A stretch of 64,000 nt of DNA, from assembly GCF_001941975.2 (NCBI RefSeq), contig NZ_CP146991.1:3035001-3099000 (forward strand), read 5' to 3'. Source of the DNA: Sporomusa sphaeroides DSM 2875. GTDB taxonomy: Bacteria; Bacillota; Negativicutes; Sporomusales; Sporomusaceae. Within the stretch, counting starts at the first letter, position 1; each line of letters opens with the position of its first letter. The position numbers were made by a program, and so were the translations under genes. Of this stretch, positions 9,150 through 18,112 are shown one piece after another. The notes below the pieces were generated by a model that saw only the letters and a list, made by a program, of their open reading frames with translations, searched no databases and was not told where the DNA came from.

Positions 9150-10034
9150 CTATGGCAAAATGCCGCAGCAGGTTTCCTGATAAACAACCTCATAGCCGAG
9201 CGACTGTACATAATCCACCGTTTCCCGGGCCGGATAGGCAATGGCGTCAAAACCGGCTTCCACCGCCAGCCGCTCCACCGTCCGGGCATATAGTCCCGGT
9301 GGCCGGGCACACCCCAAAGCCAGCGGGGTCTGCGGCAATAAGCGCCTGGCCGTTTGGAAAACTTCGGCCACCCGTTCAGGTGGCGGCGGCAATACGCCTT
9401 GCATGGGAGTATTGGCCAAAGGATTGAGGAGCACCAGCACCAGACTTGCCGCCCCTTCTGCCGCCACCATGTCAAGGGCGGCATATTCCCCGCGGATATT
9501 ACCGTAATGCAGGCCGATAACAATATGGGGCGAAGCCTTCAGCCCGGCAAGCCGCGCGGCCCGCAGACTGTTCTGATAGTCTGCCGGGGTATGCGGCAGA
9601 TGGTAGACCTCACGAATGGTGTCACTGTCGCCAATCAGGTCAAGCGCCACCCGGGTCACATTGGCGCCGGCCAGCAGCCTGGCTGTTTTTTCTGTCAGCA
9701 AGCCGGGATGAATAACTACAGACAACCCCATGCCGGTCATTGCTTTTAACGCGCCGGCAAAGGGCTCCAGCGGTACACTGCCGTCCCGGCAGGCCCCGCC
9801 GCTAATCAACACTCCCCGGCAGCCGCGCCCCAGCAGCTTTTTGCCCAATTGCACCAGTTGTTCAGGCTCAGGCGCCGGCAACATAGTAGTTAACAGGTGC
9901 CCCCGGCAGTGTTCGCAGCGGCACTGGCACTCAGAACCGGTAATGCTGATATTGGCAAAAGAGTGGGCGTTGTTTTGAAATAACCCATTGTCGTAATGTC
10001 GCGCGCCTGGCGCATAAAAGGCAATACTATTCAT
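9150..10034 (-). CDS. Radical SAM protein, LipS-like (COG1856-type)
   Basis: Radical SAM enzyme of 294 aa with the cluster motif C36-x3-C40-x2-C43 (ECQCRCEHC) and a Cys pair near the C-terminus (CCGILP). Its start overlaps the end of the next radical SAM gene by 8 bp, so the two are coupled. Biotin-synthase-like pairs of this kind next to LplA-type ligases correspond to the two-component lipoyl synthase LipS1/LipS2, in which each protein inserts one sulfur into protein-bound octanoate. Assignment rests on architecture and context; which of LipS1 or LipS2 this is was not settled. An alternative is another biotin-synthase-like sulfur insertion. Confidence 0.72.
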   Translation of the reverse strand: MNSIAFYAPGARHYDNGLFQNNAHSFANISITGSECQCRCEHCRGHLLTTMLPAPEPEQLVQLGKKLLGRGCRGVLISGGACRDGSVPLEPFAGALKAMTGMGLSVVIHPGLLTEKTARLLAGANVTRVALDLIGDSDTIREVYHLPHTPADYQNSLRAARLAGLKASPHIVIGLHYGNIRGEYAALDMVAAEGAASLVLVLLNPLANTPMQGVLPPPPERVAEVFQTARRLLPQTPLALGCARPPGLYARTVERLAVEAGFDAIAYPARETVDYVQSLGYEVVYQETCCGILP

Positions 10035-11100
10035 CCCATATCTGCCCTTTGACAGTAGTCAGGTCGGCCGCTTCCGGCCAAAACGGGTAGTTGCGCAAAA
10101 CAGGGCCCGGGCGCTCGTTTCCATACGGCCGGTTACAGGCAACACAACCGGTCCGGTCAGGACAACCTGAGGTCATGAAGGGCGCGCCTGCCGCCAGATC
10201 GTCCCCTAACAGCTCCACCAGCCGCCGGCCATAACTCACGATTTTTCCCTGTGGATCAAAGGCCAAATCAGCCAGGCTGATTTGTTGTTTATTTAAAAGG
10301 TAGGCCGCCAGTTGAATGCGCCGGTATTGTCCATAGGACGGCGGCTCACAGCTGCCCAGCTTGCTGCCGGGTTCCGGGCAAAAGGAGAACAGATGGGCCT
10401 GCGCCCCGTATTGATTGGCCCTGGCTATGGCCTGAACCATGGCTTGTTCGGTTTCACCCAAGCCGACAATCAGGTGAACACTGACCTGTTCACAGCCAAA
10501 CACGGCAACCGCTTGCTCAATGGACTCCCAGTACTTGGCCCACCGGTGCGGCCCGCCAACTGCCGCCCCCCGCATAGCCGCAAACAGCTCCGGTGTCGCA
10601 GCATCTACCGCTATGCCCACCCGGTCGGCGCCACCGGCTTTAATGGCCTCAAAAAAAGCCGTTGCAGCCGGCAGGATGGTGGGTGATGCCAGAACGCTGA
10701 GCGGCAAATCGGTCCGGGCGCTCAGTTCTGTTACCATACCGATACAATCAGCCGCCGCCCGGGGATGAGTAACCATCGACAGGCAAATCCGGCCGAGTTT
10801 TTTGACTTTACCGGCGGCCGCCGGTGGCGGCTGCCGTAAAATGTCGATAATAGCCGCCAAGCTGTATACCGGCCATTTTACCCTGATGAAGGTGTTTTCC
10901 TCCGGCTCGGCCTGCCGTTCCCTGGCCAGGCCGCAGTAGCTGCAATTGGCGCGGCATCCGTCCTGATAAGTCATTAACAAGTTTAAGCTGCCCGGACATG
11001 CATTGCGGTAAAAACTGCCCGGCTCCAGGCCCAGCGCCATAGCGCCGGCCAGGCTGGTCTGCACAAAATCGGGGCTTTCCCGTCTGCTGGAATTATCCAT
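10027..11100 (-). CDS. Radical SAM protein, LipS-like (COG2516-type)
   Basis: Radical SAM enzyme of 357 aa. The SAM-cluster Cys triad is C49-x3-C53-x2-C56 (CRANCSYC). Extra Cys near the N-terminus (C35) and C-terminus (SGCPDRTGCVACNRPYG) could hold an auxiliary FeS cluster serving as sulfur donor, as in lipoyl and biotin synthases. Pairs with the overlapping gene at 9150 as a probable LipS1/LipS2 lipoyl synthase. A GAGGAGG site precedes the ATG. A canonical LipA is encoded in the same operon, so the window holds two different lipoyl-synthase types. Confidence 0.72.
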   Translation of the reverse strand: MDNSSRRESPDFVQTSLAGAMALGLEPGSFYRNACPGSLNLLMTYQDGCRANCSYCGLARERQAEPEENTFIRVKWPVYSLAAIIDILRQPPPAAAGKVKKLGRICLSMVTHPRAAADCIGMVTELSARTDLPLSVLASPTILPAATAFFEAIKAGGADRVGIAVDAATPELFAAMRGAAVGGPHRWAKYWESIEQAVAVFGCEQVSVHLIVGLGETEQAMVQAIARANQYGAQAHLFSFCPEPGSKLGSCEPPSYGQYRRIQLAAYLLNKQQISLADLAFDPQGKIVSYGRRLVELLGDDLAAGAPFMTSGCPDRTGCVACNRPYGNERPGPVLRNYPFWPEAADLTTVKGQIWDE

Positions 11101-11155
11101 GACCGGCCTCCTCTCACTACAAATATTACATATTTACAACGTACTAAAGCTTTGT

Positions 11156-11231
11156 GCAGGCGGGTAGTGTGTTGGCAAAAGCGGCAGTTAAACGCCAGTG
11201 TTGGAGCGTTGTCAATGCACTGCCCGCCTGC
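11156..11231 (-). other. Intercistronic long stem-loop
   Basis: In the 168-bp gap between the flavoprotein and LipS-like genes, GCAGGCGGGTAGTG (11156-11169) pairs with CACTGCCCGCCTGC (11218-11231), 14 bp with one G-U, around a 48-base loop. There is no U-tract, so it is more likely an mRNA processing or stability element than a terminator. Confidence 0.5.
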
Positions 11232-11268
11232 CTGCCAGATTCTTTGCTGCCGAATATATACCACCCGC

Positions 11269-12354
11269 TTACTGTTGGGCAAAATACTCCGGAAAAGCAA
11301 TCCAGCTGCGCCGGATCAGGGCGGTGAATTCGGCGGGGTTATCTGTCCAGCCCTGATTGCGGCTTACCAGCCGGTCGCAGGCAACGGCAAACCGGGGACC
11401 ATACTCTGCCTCAAGCGCACGGGCATAGCTTGCGGCAACCGGCTCTTTCCCCCGGCTGTCCAGGTGCCTGAGTACCGCCCCGGCAGCCAAACCGCCGCTG
11501 ACAACGGCATTCATAATGCCGGCGCCGGTAATGGGATGAGTACAGCCGGCGGCATCGCCGGCCACCAGCATCTGTCCGGCAGCCACACAGCGAACCAGGC
11601 CGCCGGCCGGTATCAGGCCGCCGGTTGCGGCCAAACCGGCTTCAGCCCGCACAATTTGCCTGGCCGCCAGCTGGCGGCAAAAATCTTTCAGCAAGCTTTT
11701 GAGGCTGCCTTGGCAGGAATGATGTACCGCCACCCCGACATTGGCTATTTTGCCTTTCGGAAACACCCAGGCATAGCCGCCATAATAGCCGGCATCAAAA
11801 TGAATTTCCGCAGTTGCCAGCGCTTTGGTCAACCGCATTTCATACTGCAGCGCGGCACACAGCTCCTGCGGCGCGTTGCCCAGCGTTTTGCCGACAACCG
11901 ACCGCGGACCATCACAGCCCAAAATATACCGGGCGCTGATTCCGGCGGTGTGAACGCCGTTGGTTACTACAGTTACCACCTTACCGTCAATGCCGGTCAC
12001 CCGGGTTGCGCTCATAACCCTGACACCTGCCGCTTTGGCCCGCTCAACCTGATGTTGCTCCCACAGCCCCCGGTTGAGGATATACCCCGGCGCCCGCAGC
12101 ACACTTGCCGGCCTGCCGCCAATAAAGGTGGTAATGCCCGGAACCGGCTGGGCAATATCGCTTTCCCGGAGAACGGTATGGCGCGCCATAACGACAGGCA
12201 CGAACTCGGCACACTGAACCTGGCTGCCAATGCTTGGCCGCTGCTCCAGCATGGCCACCCTGAGCCCTGCCTGGCCCAGACGGATTGCGGCAGCGCTGCC
12301 CGCCGGTCCGGCCCCGACGACAACAGCGTCATAGTGTTCACCGGCCGGCTTCAC
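11269..12354 (-). CDS. Geranylgeranyl reductase-family FAD oxidoreductase
   Basis: Flavoprotein of 361 aa. The N-terminal dinucleotide motif VVVGAGPAGSAAA begins at residue 10, and the second FAD motif GDAAGCTHPITGAGI is in the C-terminal half, both typical of the geranylgeranyl-reductase/FixC-like family. The reading frame is open up to 12504, but a GTG at 12354, preceded by GGGGGAGG inside the end of the ligase gene, is the likely start. It lies among lipoyl-handling genes, with no isoprenoid lipid genes near. A role as an electron-transfer flavoprotein linked to lipoyl redox chemistry is inference. Confidence 0.82.
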   Translation of the reverse strand: MKPAGEHYDAVVVGAGPAGSAAAIRLGQAGLRVAMLEQRPSIGSQVQCAEFVPVVMARHTVLRESDIAQPVPGITTFIGGRPASVLRAPGYILNRGLWEQHQVERAKAAGVRVMSATRVTGIDGKVVTVVTNGVHTAGISARYILGCDGPRSVVGKTLGNAPQELCAALQYEMRLTKALATAEIHFDAGYYGGYAWVFPKGKIANVGVAVHHSCQGSLKSLLKDFCRQLAARQIVRAEAGLAATGGLIPAGGLVRCVAAGQMLVAGDAAGCTHPITGAGIMNAVVSGGLAAGAVLRHLDSRGKEPVAASYARALEAEYGPRFAVACDRLVSRNQGWTDNPAEFTALIRRSWIAFPEYFAQQ

Positions 12355-13480
12355 AGCACACCTCCCCCGGAGGACTCTGCTGCACCGGCTGCATCGCTTT
12401 GGCCTGCTCAACAGCCAGCAATACGGCTTCAATAAAATGTTCGGGCCCAACACCCGGAATCTCAGCCTGGTGGCTGCGGAAAAAATCCCGGATAATGCCG
12501 GCAATCCGCCTGCTGTCAGCCGGCGTATTTTTCAGGGCTGTTTCCAGATCATTGATGACCCTGGCCGGATAGGCAAAGAAATCGCCGCTGATAAACAAAT
12601 ATTTAATGACCCGGGCGCCTTCATCCAGACGCATTTGCACCCGGATCAGACCGCCCGGCGCCTTATAGCTGGCCGTGCAGTCAACGGTATTGAGCACAGC
12701 GCCGGCTTGGCCGTAAATCCACTCCGGGCTCTCAAACTGCGGCAAATACGCTGCCAACAGTGCCGTTTCCCGGGCAGTAAGCTTGCCGGGAACAAATTCA
12801 TAGGCCAGTGTTTGCCGCAGGCCGGTTAACACTGCCTGCTTGATTACCGCGTCCGGCGGTACATAACCCAGCTGCCCGGTAAGGGAGGTTACCCGCTCCC
12901 GCATGGATGTGACGGCTTTATCACTCAGTTTTTCCAGGGGAAAACGCAATACTCGCAGCATCTCATCAATGTCAAAATCCACCAGCAGGCTGCACTGGAA
13001 GACAAAAGAGCCGGCCAGCTCGGTGCCGCCGGTGCCGGCAATTTTCCGGCCCCTGATTTCAATATCATTCACCGGGCGATAGGCGGCCTCCAGCCCCATT
13101 GTCCGCAGCCCGGCGGCCATGGCCTCACACAGCAGGCGGTACATGCCCTCCACCTGCCGGGGAATACCGGGGGTGTTTTTGCCGGCATACAGCTCCCAGC
13201 CTAATTCCAGCCGCCCCCAGTACAAACTGCCGCCGCCGGTGATTCGCCGGTTGATGTCAATGCCGTTTTCCCGGCAATAAGGAACATTCACTTCTAAAAA
13301 AGTGTTTTGGTGCAGCCCCACCAGCGCGCACGGCTTAAATTGCAGAAACCGCAGGGTATTGGGAATCAGCCCCCGGCTGTGGGCCTCAATAATGACCTTA
13401 TCCAAAGCCATGTGCTCGGCGGCGGTACGCGGCGCCGAATCCAGGACCCGGAAAGTAGTGCCGTTATCCGCAGCAGGCAT
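12338..13480 (-). CDS. lplA: Lipoate-protein ligase A homologue
   Basis: Attaches lipoate (or octanoate) to lipoyl domains through a lipoyl-AMP intermediate. The 380-aa protein has the motif RRITGGGSLYW near residue 78 and the catalytic Lys in GRKIAGTGG (K146), then a C-terminal accessory domain. The start overlaps the end of the GcvH-like gene by 17 bp and the end overlaps the flavoprotein gene, so translation is coupled. The alternating order of GcvH-like and ligase genes suggests that each ligase serves a particular carrier protein. Confidence 0.87.
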   Translation of the reverse strand: MPAADNGTTFRVLDSAPRTAAEHMALDKVIIEAHSRGLIPNTLRFLQFKPCALVGLHQNTFLEVNVPYCRENGIDINRRITGGGSLYWGRLELGWELYAGKNTPGIPRQVEGMYRLLCEAMAAGLRTMGLEAAYRPVNDIEIRGRKIAGTGGTELAGSFVFQCSLLVDFDIDEMLRVLRFPLEKLSDKAVTSMRERVTSLTGQLGYVPPDAVIKQAVLTGLRQTLAYEFVPGKLTARETALLAAYLPQFESPEWIYGQAGAVLNTVDCTASYKAPGGLIRVQMRLDEGARVIKYLFISGDFFAYPARVINDLETALKNTPADSRRIAGIIRDFFRSHQAEIPGVGPEHFIEAVLLAVEQAKAMQPVQQSPPGEVCCEAGR

Positions 13481-13883
13481 TTGCTTTTTCCGCCTCCACC
13501 AGCCAGGACCGCAGCCCGGCAGCCGACATCAGACCGTTAAGCTCTTCCGGCCGGGACAGCTCAATCTCGGCAAACCAGCTATGGTAAGGCAGGCGGCCAA
13601 TAAGCGCCGGACTGGCCAGCACTGCCTGGTTTACATTGGTTATCCTGCCGCTCGCCGGCGCATAGATGCGTCCCACCCATTTGCCCGCTTCCAGCGAGCC
13701 GCAGGTACCGCCGCCTTCTACCGCTGTACCGGCAGGCGGCAGCGACAAGTATAATACATCCCCGGTGATCTCCAGACCATAAGAAGTCAAACCGAATAAA
13801 ATTTTACTGCCTGTTCTTTTAATCCACTGGTAATGCGTGTCATACAATAGTTCCTCCGGAAAATTCCGGCTGGTACCCTCCAT
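13464..13883 (-). CDS. GcvH-like lipoyl carrier protein 2
   Basis: Lipoyl-domain protein of 139 aa resembling glycine cleavage H protein. The attachment Lys is K68 in SLEAGKWVGRIYAPASG. True H proteins usually show a VKA-type motif here; the GKW form is shared with the other H-like protein at 16574. No GcvP or GcvT is encoded nearby, so a role in glycine cleavage is unlikely. It sits next to the CCG-type FeS protein and two LplA homologues, suggesting a mobile dithiol electron carrier. The protein ends in a CC pair. An AAAGGAG ribosome site precedes the ATG. Confidence 0.85.
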   Translation of the reverse strand: MEGTSRNFPEELLYDTHYQWIKRTGSKILFGLTSYGLEITGDVLYLSLPPAGTAVEGGGTCGSLEAGKWVGRIYAPASGRITNVNQAVLASPALIGRLPYHSWFAEIELSRPEELNGLMSAAGLRSWLVEAEKANACCG

Positions 13884-13910
13884 CGTCCCTGCTCCTTTCT
13901 CAAGCTGACA

Positions 13911-15080
13911 TTATTCATCCAGGGCCATTAACAACAATTCGGCAACATTCATGACCTGGAGCGGCAGTTTTTCCGCCCTGGCTGCCTTTTCCAGCATCTG
14001 CTCACACTGCTGGCAGGCTGATACCACAATAGACGCCTGGGTTGCCGCCGCTTCCCGGATACGTTTCCGGGCAATGGCATCGGCCAGGGTCTGGTCGGCC
14101 CCCTGCAAATTCCCCCCGCCGCCACAGCAGGTGGATTCCTCGCCGCAGGTGGCCATTTCTCTGAAATTAAGGCCGGGAATACCGGCAATAATTTGCCGCG
14201 GCGCCGCCGTAATCCCGCTGTTGCGGCCCAAATCACAAGGGTCATGGTAGGTAACCGTTGCCGTTAGCGCCTGGGGCACCAACTTGCCCTGCGCCAGCAG
14301 TTCGGCCAGCAGTTCGGTCGCGTGAACCACTCTAAAACCAAGATCTTCGCCTAACAGCTCCGGATAGATATGGCTCCAGACATGATAACAGGAAGCGCAG
14401 CCGGTAACCAGGGTGGCGGAACCAAGCTGCCGCACCTTGTCGACATTATGCCGGGCATATTCGGCAAGGTCGGCCGCCTGGCCGGCGGCCAGCAGGGGAA
14501 AACCGCAGCACCATTCTTCCGCCCCCAGGGTGGTAAAACTGACTTTTGCCTTTTCCAGCAGTTGCACCATGGCCACCGGTATTTGCGCGGCCCGGGGAAA
14601 AAAGGAGGATACACAGCCCACAAAATAGACAATGTCGGCTCCCGGTTCCTGGTCCAGATACTCAGGCACCTCCTCCAGGTCTTCCGCCCAGTCCAGCCGG
14701 GTGGCATTGGCGAAATTGGAAATATTTTTCTTGCTCTTCAAATTCCCGGCCAGCGCGGTATAGGCTGCCGGCGCTTTGCCCTGGGCCACCAGTTCGGTCC
14801 GCAAATCCTGCCATAAGGCCTGCAAATCAATTCTGGCCGCACAGGCGCGGGTACAGGCGCCGCACATCGTACACTGGGTAATCCGTCTGGCATAGTCCTC
14901 GCTGATTGAGCCGCCGCCATTTCGGGCAAACAGTTCACGGGCCAGCGAAATTTTTGCCCTTGGCGCCGCCGACTCCCAGCCGATTTCCCGGTATACCGGA
15001 CAGTCACTGCGGCAATTGCCGCACCTGCCGCAGATCAGGGATTCCTCGATCAAATCTTTATAAAAACTGTCTGCGCTCAT
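13911..15080 (-). CDS. GlcF/HdrD-like iron-sulfur oxidoreductase with two CCG domains
   Basis: FeS protein of 389 aa. It has two 4Fe-4S ferredoxin motifs (C17, C20, C23, C27 and C70, C73, C76, C80) followed by two complete CCG motifs: C156-x34-C191C192-x35-C228-x2-C231 and C282-x35-C318C319-x36-C356-x2-C359. The full CCG pattern is that of HdrB/HdrD, where it binds non-cubane clusters that cleave or form disulfides; GlcF-type subunits of glycolate/lactate oxidases share the architecture. Its ATG overlaps the stop of the GlcD-like gene (ATGA), so the two form a complex. Placed between two GcvH-like genes, it is the obvious candidate to exchange electrons with lipoyl disulfide. Confidence 0.9.
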   Translation of the reverse strand: MSADSFYKDLIEESLICGRCGNCRSDCPVYREIGWESAAPRAKISLARELFARNGGGSISEDYARRITQCTMCGACTRACAARIDLQALWQDLRTELVAQGKAPAAYTALAGNLKSKKNISNFANATRLDWAEDLEEVPEYLDQEPGADIVYFVGCVSSFFPRAAQIPVAMVQLLEKAKVSFTTLGAEEWCCGFPLLAAGQAADLAEYARHNVDKVRQLGSATLVTGCASCYHVWSHIYPELLGEDLGFRVVHATELLAELLAQGKLVPQALTATVTYHDPCDLGRNSGITAAPRQIIAGIPGLNFREMATCGEESTCCGGGGNLQGADQTLADAIARKRIREAAATQASIVVSACQQCEQMLEKAARAEKLPLQVMNVAELLLMALDE

Positions 15081-16537
15081 GACTTATTCCCCCGCCTTCC
15101 CTGGTATACCATGGTAGTGGCTGCCAGCAAATCCATTCCCAGGCCAAACAGTGCCGGCTGCAGCAGCAGAGGCGGCTCATACCGTTTGCCGGGATTCATA
15201 ATATTGTTGGGATCAAGCAATTGTTTGCGCTTTTTCAGGGCAGCCAGCTCTGCCGGCGGTTGGCACCGCTTTACATACGGCGTGTTCCACAGGCCGATGC
15301 CATAAGGCTGGCCGCCATGCCGGGCACCGATATCATGCAGTTTTTTTACCAGCGCCAGCCCCTGCAGATAACCGATGGTATCGCGTTCGTCGGCATTAAA
15401 CATGGTCATGACCATGGCATGACCTGGTGCTACAATATGGCCGTAGCTTTTTAAACCTAACTGTTTCCGGGTTTCAAACACAGCCACATCGGCCAGATAA
15501 TCGGCCAGCTTTTTAATAGGCAGCCATAACTCGGCTCCCAGGAGGGACGGGCCCTCCCGTTTTAAGACTAAGGAAAAAAACCGGTGCTGCCATTCGTGCC
15601 CGGCCTCTTCTTCCCCCAGATCGCCGCCGTCCGCCTGGTGCAAGCAGCGCTCATAGTCCAGGCGGGCCGCAGCCGTTTGGGCTTTGGTGCCATCGGCGTC
15701 AAAGGCCACCGTGTACGCAAGCGCCGCCCGTTGGTCTGCCATACCCAGCCGCTGCCTGAGTGAGTTACAGCCAGGATCGCTGAAATGCAGGTTAAAGGGC
15801 TTGTTGGCTAACGCTGCCGCCTGCTCGATAAAATCCTGCATTTGCTCAGCATTCTGAAACTCGGCCAGGCCATGCCAATCACTCTCCGGCTGGGACCGCA
15901 CCTTAAGTTCGACCTCAGTCACAATACCCAGGGTTCCCTCAGAGGCGGCAAGCCAGGCAACCGGCGGTTCACTGGTTTGGCTTAATTGCCGCACGCTGCC
16001 GTCAGGCAGGACTACCTGGGCCGCGAGGACCTGTTCCACTACCGGACCGTATGGCAAGCTGCCCAATCCATATCCCATCATAACCAGCCAGCCGCCGACA
16101 GTAGCGGCCTGGGCGCTGCTGGGATAAGAGCAGGCTGCCAGCCCCACCCGGTTTAACGCCCGTTCCAGCCGCCACCAGGTCAGCCCGGCCTCCACCCGGA
16201 CCGTCTTGTTCACTTGATCAATGGCTAATATATTGTCCATACCGTTTATGTCTACAAGTATGCCTTGCCGGGTACATACCGTATTGAAATAGACGGTAGA
16301 CCCTCCGGCCCTGGTAGTGACCGGAAGCTGCTTGGCAGCGGCCAGCGTGACAATGGAGGCGACTTCTTCAGTAGTCTTAGGTCTGACGACAATATCCGGC
16401 AGCGTTTTGGCAACCGGTTTTACCAGAAAATCCGGTACAGGCGCCAGATCCCGCTCATAAAAGCCGCGTTCGAACAAATCGTCGGTAGCACGCTCGCCAA
16501 ACATTTGCTTTACACTTGCCACCGTTTGAGCGTCCAT
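15077..16537 (-). CDS. GlcD-like FAD-linked oxidase
   Basis: FAD-binding (PCMH-type) oxidoreductase of 486 aa. The FAD_binding_4 domain covers about residues 45-220 (VRPKTTEEVASIV, SSAQAATVGGW, ASEGTLGIVTEVEL), and the FAD-oxidase C domain ends near NIMNPGKRY. Family members oxidise D-lactate, glycolate or related 2-hydroxy acids and pass electrons to a GlcF-type FeS partner, which is encoded directly downstream with a 4-bp overlap. Start fixed by GGAGGAGGAGAG before the ATG. In this operon it may instead link lipoyl oxidation to a flavin-dependent acceptor; the direction of electron flow is not known. Confidence 0.9.
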   Translation of the reverse strand: MDAQTVASVKQMFGERATDDLFERGFYERDLAPVPDFLVKPVAKTLPDIVVRPKTTEEVASIVTLAAAKQLPVTTRAGGSTVYFNTVCTRQGILVDINGMDNILAIDQVNKTVRVEAGLTWWRLERALNRVGLAACSYPSSAQAATVGGWLVMMGYGLGSLPYGPVVEQVLAAQVVLPDGSVRQLSQTSEPPVAWLAASEGTLGIVTEVELKVRSQPESDWHGLAEFQNAEQMQDFIEQAAALANKPFNLHFSDPGCNSLRQRLGMADQRAALAYTVAFDADGTKAQTAAARLDYERCLHQADGGDLGEEEAGHEWQHRFFSLVLKREGPSLLGAELWLPIKKLADYLADVAVFETRKQLGLKSYGHIVAPGHAMVMTMFNADERDTIGYLQGLALVKKLHDIGARHGGQPYGIGLWNTPYVKRCQPPAELAALKKRKQLLDPNNIMNPGKRYEPPLLLQPALFGLGMDLLAATTMVYQGRRGNKS

Positions 16538-16573
16538 AACTCTCCTCCTCCCTTACAAGGCTGGCTCGCGCGT

Positions 16574-16993
16574 CTACTCTGGTTTGGCATACTTGGCATG
16601 TTCTTCGGTGAAAAATGCATCAGCTGCATCGCCGTGAATCAGAGTTTGCAGCCCTGCTGCCAGATCATCGGGCTCCATGACACAAATCCAGCCGGCACCA
16701 TAACTGTCGCTGTTCAACAGCTTGGGATTGGCCGGCAGCTCGGTATTGGCTTCCAGCACTGTTCCCGACATCGGCACCTGAATTTTTCCGGCCCATTTGC
16801 CGGACTGAATGGAACTGAGCGTGGCCCCGGCCGCCAGCGTTTTTCCCACCCGGGGAATACGGATAAAGGTAATTTCCCCGGCTAATTTTTGCATAAAGTC
16901 GGTAATGCCGATACGGATTTTATTTTCTTCCACCTTTACCCAGGCATGATCGCTTGTATAGTAAAGTCCTTGCGGAATCTCATACTGCGCCAC
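16574..16993 (-). CDS. GcvH-like lipoyl carrier protein 1
   Basis: GcvH-like protein of 139 aa with hybrid-motif core. The predicted lipoylated residue is K66 in SIQSGKWAGKIQVPMSG. It has the same GKW signature as the second H-like protein in this operon, and the two differ widely elsewhere, which argues for an old duplication with separate jobs. It is located between an LplA homologue and the GlcD/GlcF-like pair. There are no glycine cleavage genes in the window. Confidence 0.87.
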   Translation of the reverse strand: MAQYEIPQGLYYTSDHAWVKVEENKIRIGITDFMQKLAGEITFIRIPRVGKTLAAGATLSSIQSGKWAGKIQVPMSGTVLEANTELPANPKLLNSDSYGAGWICVMEPDDLAAGLQTLIHGDAADAFFTEEHAKYAKPE

Positions 16994-17023
16994 GAAAAAA
17001 ACACTCCTTTTCTCTTTCGTATA

Positions 17024-18112
17024 CTATCTGGCCAGAATCCAGTCGGCCACGACAGCCGGCAAGACTCCGGCCGCGCCGCCGGCAGCCTGGCGGAGCCACT
17101 CTGCCACCACCGGCTTGACCGCCTGCTCGTGCCAGGCACAGCCAGACAGCAAGGACGCCAGCAGCTGCAGCCGGCAGGGCTCCAGGCAGGCAGGCCCATA
17201 ATGGGCAAATTCAATAATTTTATTATTTTGGAGCACCAGGATGGCGTAGCCGGCGCAGGAGCCGTTCCGGTTGCCGCAAGCGTTTTGACTGTCAGGAGTT
17301 GGCTTAAGGCACCGGGGAAACGGCTGCAGACGGACATAAGTTCCCTCATTGATTTTCACCTGGCGCACCCTGCTCCGTTTGCCGGGCAGCTGTAAAAACT
17401 CCGGGCTGGTTAAATACCTGGCCGTCTTAGCGGCACCGGCCTTTAAAGCCGCAGTATATTCCGCCGGCGTCAGTTCCAGCCAGGTGGCAAAATGATGAAC
17501 TAACCGCGCTTCGACCGCCTCATAGTCCGGCAAGCAGCCAAGCTCTTCCTCCATGGTTGTCAGATACCGCTCCAGGGAAAGCCTGAGCTGATCGCGGAAC
17601 CGGCTGCCGGGAACCTTTAGGACATTGGCCATGGCCGTCCGGTCAAAGGCCAGCAGAATATTGCCTGTATATACCGCAAAGCCGTTAATATCGCCGGCAC
17701 CGTTGCCGGATATCTTTTTGCCGTTAACAACAATATCGGCAGGCAGCTTAACGGCAGCCGGAATAGCAAAGTCGGCCAGGGTTTGGATGGCCGGCTGCAA
17801 CAGCTGCCCGAAGAAAGCTTCTCGCCGGCCGGTCAACAGCGGGTTGTCGGCCCGTAATACCAGTTGAAAAAAGATTTGCTCCTCGGCCAGCAGCACCATG
17901 CCGCCGCCGATATCCCGCCTGATGATGGGAATGTTATGTTCCTGGCAATACTCCAGATTGACTTCCTGCTCCAGATCATCATGCAGGCCCAGGCAGACAC
18001 ACCGGCCTGCCGGCCGGCAGATAACCAGCCCTTCCTGCCGGCCTTGGGCCAGCACATGATAGATGGCCTGTGTCTCATCCCACGGGATAGCCCCGAGCCG
18101 GTACAGCTTCAT
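17024..18112 (-). CDS. Lipoate-protein ligase-like protein
   Basis: LplA/LipB/BPL-fold protein of 362 aa. It has IIRRDIGGGMVLL near residue 64 and the conserved Lys motif GKKISGNGAG (K133). The C-terminal part (about 255-360) has Cys residues (CGNRNGSC, CLEPC) reminiscent of a lipoate-ligase C-terminal or small metal-binding domain. Its ATG overlaps the lipB stop by 4 bp. It may move lipoyl or octanoyl groups to the GcvH-like protein encoded next, which is inference from order. Confidence 0.82.
   Translation of the reverse strand: MKLYRLGAIPWDETQAIYHVLAQGRQEGLVICRPAGRCVCLGLHDDLEQEVNLEYCQEHNIPIIRRDIGGGMVLLAEEQIFFQLVLRADNPLLTGRREAFFGQLLQPAIQTLADFAIPAAVKLPADIVVNGKKISGNGAGDINGFAVYTGNILLAFDRTAMANVLKVPGSRFRDQLRLSLERYLTTMEEELGCLPDYEAVEARLVHHFATWLELTPAEYTAALKAGAAKTARYLTSPEFLQLPGKRSRVRQVKINEGTYVRLQPFPRCLKPTPDSQNACGNRNGSCAGYAILVLQNNKIIEFAHYGPACLEPCRLQLLASLLSGCAWHEQAVKPVVAEWLRQAAGGAAGVLPAVVADWILAR

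Noticed and set aside
11152-12435. 427-codon open frame on the plus strand
   Set aside because: It lies opposite the FAD oxidoreductase, has no ribosome site and low-complexity His/Gln/Pro-rich composition typical of antisense frames in GC-rich genes.
15077-16537. Plain glycolate or D-lactate oxidase operon
   Set aside because: GlcD and GlcF-type genes fit, but no lactate permease or regulator of that pathway is beside them and they are embedded among lipoyl genes, so this is kept only as the alternative.
13464-16993. Glycine cleavage system
   Set aside because: Two GcvH-like proteins are present but no GcvP, GcvT or E3, and both lack the usual H-protein motif around the Lys.
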